Assembly (NCBI GenBank): GCA_031258265.1
Contig: JAIRNB010000198.1
Span: forward strand, 1-14,412
DNA length: 14,412 bases
Origin: Treponema sp.
Lineage (GTDB): Bacteria; Spirochaetota; Spirochaetia; Treponematales; Breznakiellaceae
Reading direction: 5' to 3'
Positions 11,985 to 14,412 of this stretch are shown in pieces (position 1 is the stretch's first letter; every line of letters starts with the position of its first letter). The notes under the pieces are model-generated. The model saw only the letters and a program-made list of their open reading frames with translations, searched no databases and was not told the DNA's origin. The translations under genes were made by a program, and so were the position numbers.

Positions 11985-14412
11985 TTACGGGCGCCCTGTG
12001 GGCTTATCAAATTGTGGCGGCGGCCAGTCCGGAGGCCCTGGAAGCGGAAGATTACAGTCTGTGGAATACGGGGAAGCTGGCGGGCGGGGGCTGCTGCGGT
12101 ATAGCCTACGGGGGTTCTCCCCTTACCAGCGGCCAACGGGTCTGGTGGAAGCTGCGGATCTGGGACGAAAACGACCGGGCCTCCCCTTACAGCGCCCCGG
12201 CTTTTTTTGAGATGGGTCTGCTGCGCAAATCCGACTGGCATGGCAGGTGGATGAGTTTTCTGGGGGGCATGATAGGGAACGGTATTCTTCTGCGCCGGAA
12301 CTTTAATCTGGAAAAGCGGCCTGTCTGCGCCCGGGCCTATGTGGCCTGTATGGGCTATTACGAGTTCAGGGTAAACGGTTCACGGGTTGGGGATAAACTT
12401 CTGGACCCCGCCCCCAGCGACTACAGTAAAACGGTGCTGTACTCGGCCTATGACATAACGGAGGCCCTGCGTCCGGGTTTGAATGTTATTGGTTTTATGC
12501 TGGGCGCCGGATGGGCGGGGCTGCCCAAGGTGCTGCTGCAGCTTAATATCCGTTTTGATGACGGAAGCCGCGGGGAAATTGTTACCGATTGGGGGATAGG
12601 CTGGATGGTGGCCCGGGGTCCCATTGTGTATAACAGCATCTACGATGGGGAAGATTACGACGCCCGCATGGAAAAGGATCACTGGGATTCCCCGGAAGGC
12701 CAGGAACAGTACCTTAAAGAATTTCAGCGTCCCGGCGGCTGGATTCTAGGGACCATGGTCGAAGACCCCGGCGGGGAGCTGAGCGGCGAGCTGATGCCCC
12801 CCGTGCGGGTAATCAATACGGCGCCGGTGATCCTCCTTAAAACTTTTCCCGATGGCCGGGAATTATACGACGCCGGTATAAACCAGAGCGGCTGGGTACG
12901 GATACGGGTTTCCGGCAGCCGGGGGGCGTCGGTAAGTCTGGCTTTCGCGGAGGTATTAACGGAGGAGGGGGAACTGGATACCCGGGCCTTGCGCAGCGCC
13001 CGCTGCCGGGATACATACATCCTTAGGGGCGATACGGGGCCGGAGGAATACGCCCCCCGCTTTAGCTATCATGGTTTCCGGTATTTTACCGTGGAAAAAA
13101 AGGGAGAAGTTACCGTAGAATCCCTAAACGCCGAATTTGTGGCCAGCGATTTAAGGCAAAACGCCGTTTTTTCCTGTGACAATGAATTCTTAAACCGCCT
13201 GGCCGCCGTCATGCGGCATACCGACGCCTGCAACTACTTCGGCATGCCCACCGACTGTAATCAGCGGGATGAACGTTTCGGCTGGACCACCGATACTACC
13301 TCCCGGATAGAGGCCAGCATGTACCATTTTGATCTGGCCTCGTTTTTTGACAAATGGCTCCGCGATGTTTACGATACCCAGAGTGAGGAGGGGTATTTCG
13401 CCGACAGCGCCCCCCACCGCTGGGGAAGGCGGCCCTGCGACCCCCAGGTAAATACCCCGGCGCTGCTGCCCCTGCTGCTGTACCGGTTCTACGGAAATTT
13501 CCGGGCCCTGGAACGCTGTTATGAACCCCTTACCCGGTATATCAAGGTTTTAATGATAGAGGCGGATAACTTTTTGATTTCCCGGACCGGCTTTGGCGAA
13601 TGGGCATGCCCCAGGGATGAATGTTGGCCCGATGAGGTGGGGGACGGGGCCTCTTCAAAAAATGTGAGTCCCACCTTTGTTTCCACGGCGTATTTCTTCT
13701 ACTCCGTCTCTTTAACCGCGGAGACGGCGGAGATTCTGGGGCGTCACCGGGAGGCGGAATATTACCGCAGCATGGCGGCTATAATAAGACAGCGGTTTAA
13801 CAGCAAATTCCTTGACAGGGAAACCAAAAACTACGACCGGGGCGCCCAAAGCGCCAATTCCCTGGCCATAAGCCTGGGCCTGGCGGAACAGGAAGATATT
13901 CCGGGGGTACTGCAAAATATCGTTAGGGACCTCCGGGAGAAGGGGAACCATTTTAGCACCGGGAACATGGGAACCAAGGCTCTTATCGAGGTCCTCTGTC
14001 AACACGGCATGGACGATCTGGTCTATGAGATTATGACTACCACCACCCGCCCCAGCCTGGGCTATATGCTGGAACAGGGGGCTACCTCCCTGTGGGAAAG
14101 GTGGGAGGCGGATAATAACAACAATGTGATGAACGCGCGGAATCACCCCATGTTTGCCTCCTGCGCCGTCTGGTTTTACAAATACCTGGCGGGTATCGGG
14201 ATGGAGCGGGACTCGGCGGGCTTTAACCGTATCCTTATTGCCCCCCATGCGCCGTCACAGTTAGGCCGGGTGGAGGCGGAACTGGAAATTCCCGCGGGGA
14301 GGGTTCAGGTAAGCTGGACCAAAGGGGCCGGTAGTTTTTCCCTGCATGTCCGCATCCCCTTTAACACCACGGCGAAACTTGTTATGCCCCTCCATGCGGT
14401 ACCCGCGCCGTC
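11981..14412 (+). CDS. Alpha-L-rhamnosidase, GH78 family; N-terminus short, 3' end outside window
   Basis: I read one frame open from GTG 11981 to the window edge, 810 codons. The opening WAYQIVAAASPEALE to AFFEMGLL (about 7-75) aligns with the N-terminal beta-domain of bacterial rhamnosidases, but only from its second strand. The rhamnosidase N domain follows (about 85-260), then a concanavalin-like domain (about 265-390), the (alpha/alpha)6 catalytic barrel (about 395-735) and the start of the C-terminal beta-domain. The catalytic motif PTDCNQRDERFGWTTD carries the general-acid candidate E431 and D438. GATSLWERW carries the general-base candidate E706. The enzyme releases terminal L-rhamnose from plant or microbial glycans. 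No signal peptide is visible, which suggests action on imported oligosaccharides. An in-frame TGA at 11969-11971 prevents an upstream start, and no Shine-Dalgarno precedes the GTG. About 30-35 family residues are missing, so the start is uncertain or the gene is 5'-truncated. It is divergent from the chemosensory operon. Confidence 0.92.
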   Translation, partial: MITGALWAYQIVAAASPEALEAEDYSLWNTGKLAGGGCCGIAYGGSPLTSGQRVWWKLRIWDENDRASPYSAPAFFEMGLLRKSDWHGRWMSFLGGMIGNGILLRRNFNLEKRPVCARAYVACMGYYEFRVNGSRVGDKLLDPAPSDYSKTVLYSAYDITEALRPGLNVIGFMLGAGWAGLPKVLLQLNIRFDDGSRGEIVTDWGIGWMVARGPIVYNSIYDGEDYDARMEKDHWDSPEGQEQYLKEFQRPGGWILGTMVEDPGGELSGELMPPVRVINTAPVILLKTFPDGRELYDAGINQSGWVRIRVSGSRGASVSLAFAEVLTEEGELDTRALRSARCRDTYILRGDTGPEEYAPRFSYHGFRYFTVEKKGEVTVESLNAEFVASDLRQNAVFSCDNEFLNRLAAVMRHTDACNYFGMPTDCNQRDERFGWTTDTTSRIEASMYHFDLASFFDKWLRDVYDTQSEEGYFADSAPHRWGRRPCDPQVNTPALLPLLLYRFYGNFRALERCYEPLTRYIKVLMIEADNFLISRTGFGEWACPRDECWPDEVGDGASSKNVSPTFVSTAYFFYSVSLTAETAEILGRHREAEYYRSMAAIIRQRFNSKFLDRETKNYDRGAQSANSLAISLGLAEQEDIPGVLQNIVRDLREKGNHFSTGNMGTKALIEVLCQHGMDDLVYEIMTTTTRPSLGYMLEQGATSLWERWEADNNNNVMNARNHPMFASCAVWFYKYLAGIGMERDSAGFNRILIAPHAPSQLGRVEAELEIPAGRVQVSWTKGAGSFSLHVRIPFNTTAKLVMPLHAVPAP

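Noticed and set aside
11968..12210. 80-codon plus-strand frame starting with ATG near the rhamnosidase start
   Set aside because: It is out of frame with the rhamnosidase, whose conserved residues continue in the other frame across the same bases.
11894..12241. 115-codon minus-strand frame
   Set aside because: Most of it is antisense to the rhamnosidase N-terminal coding region, and it has no recognisable domain.
13712..14248. 178-codon minus-strand frame
   Set aside because: It is antisense to the GH78 catalytic barrel, whose motifs are clear on the plus strand.

Overview
The window holds a tightly packed minus-strand chemosensory operon of eight genes (11384 down to position 1, where it runs off the edge). 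A repeat-rich divergent intergenic region (11385-11957) follows, and then a plus-strand alpha-L-rhamnosidase gene that runs off the right edge. The genome is moderately GC-rich and bacterial. The Rec-GAF-class III cyclase, the divergent receptor tips and the GC-rich hairpin repeats are most reminiscent of a Treponema-like spirochaete, for example a gut or free-living species. That taxonomic placement is inference from memory of such genomes, not a database result.

The operon order in the direction of transcription is: cheW (11384-10896), a divergent CheW-like gene (10860-10414), cheB (10429-9350), cheR with C-terminal TPR-like repeats (9346-7793), a two-TM HAMP receptor (7784-5751), a six-TM receptor (5731-4193), a cheA with a C-terminal receiver (4173-1900), and a Rec-GAF-nucleotide cyclase (1907 to beyond position 1). 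Every junction is an overlap or a gap of at most 35 nt, so one transcript and translational coupling are likely.

The parts list is that of the Wsp and Frz 'alternative function' chemosensory systems: receptors, two CheW proteins, CheR-TPR, CheB and a CheA-Rec hybrid. The output position that in Wsp holds the c-di-GMP synthase WspR (Rec-GGDEF) is here held by a receiver fused to a GAF domain and a class III cyclase. The cyclase has a complete set of catalytic residues and a Lys/Thr substrate-recognition pair, which is the class IIIb adenylate cyclase signature. The best reading is a chemoreceptor array that drives cAMP synthesis. It would adapt through CheB and CheR, with the CheA-borne receiver as a second phosphate acceptor or sink.

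The two receptors have the same helical register throughout their cytoplasmic hairpins, except that the two-TM receptor carries an acidic insertion of eight residues at the signalling tip. The intergenic region carries an inverted pair of a GC-rich hairpin repeat, three copies of a 14-bp motif and a minus-strand terminator-like hairpin. The rhamnosidase appears to lack the usual first 30-35 residues of its family.
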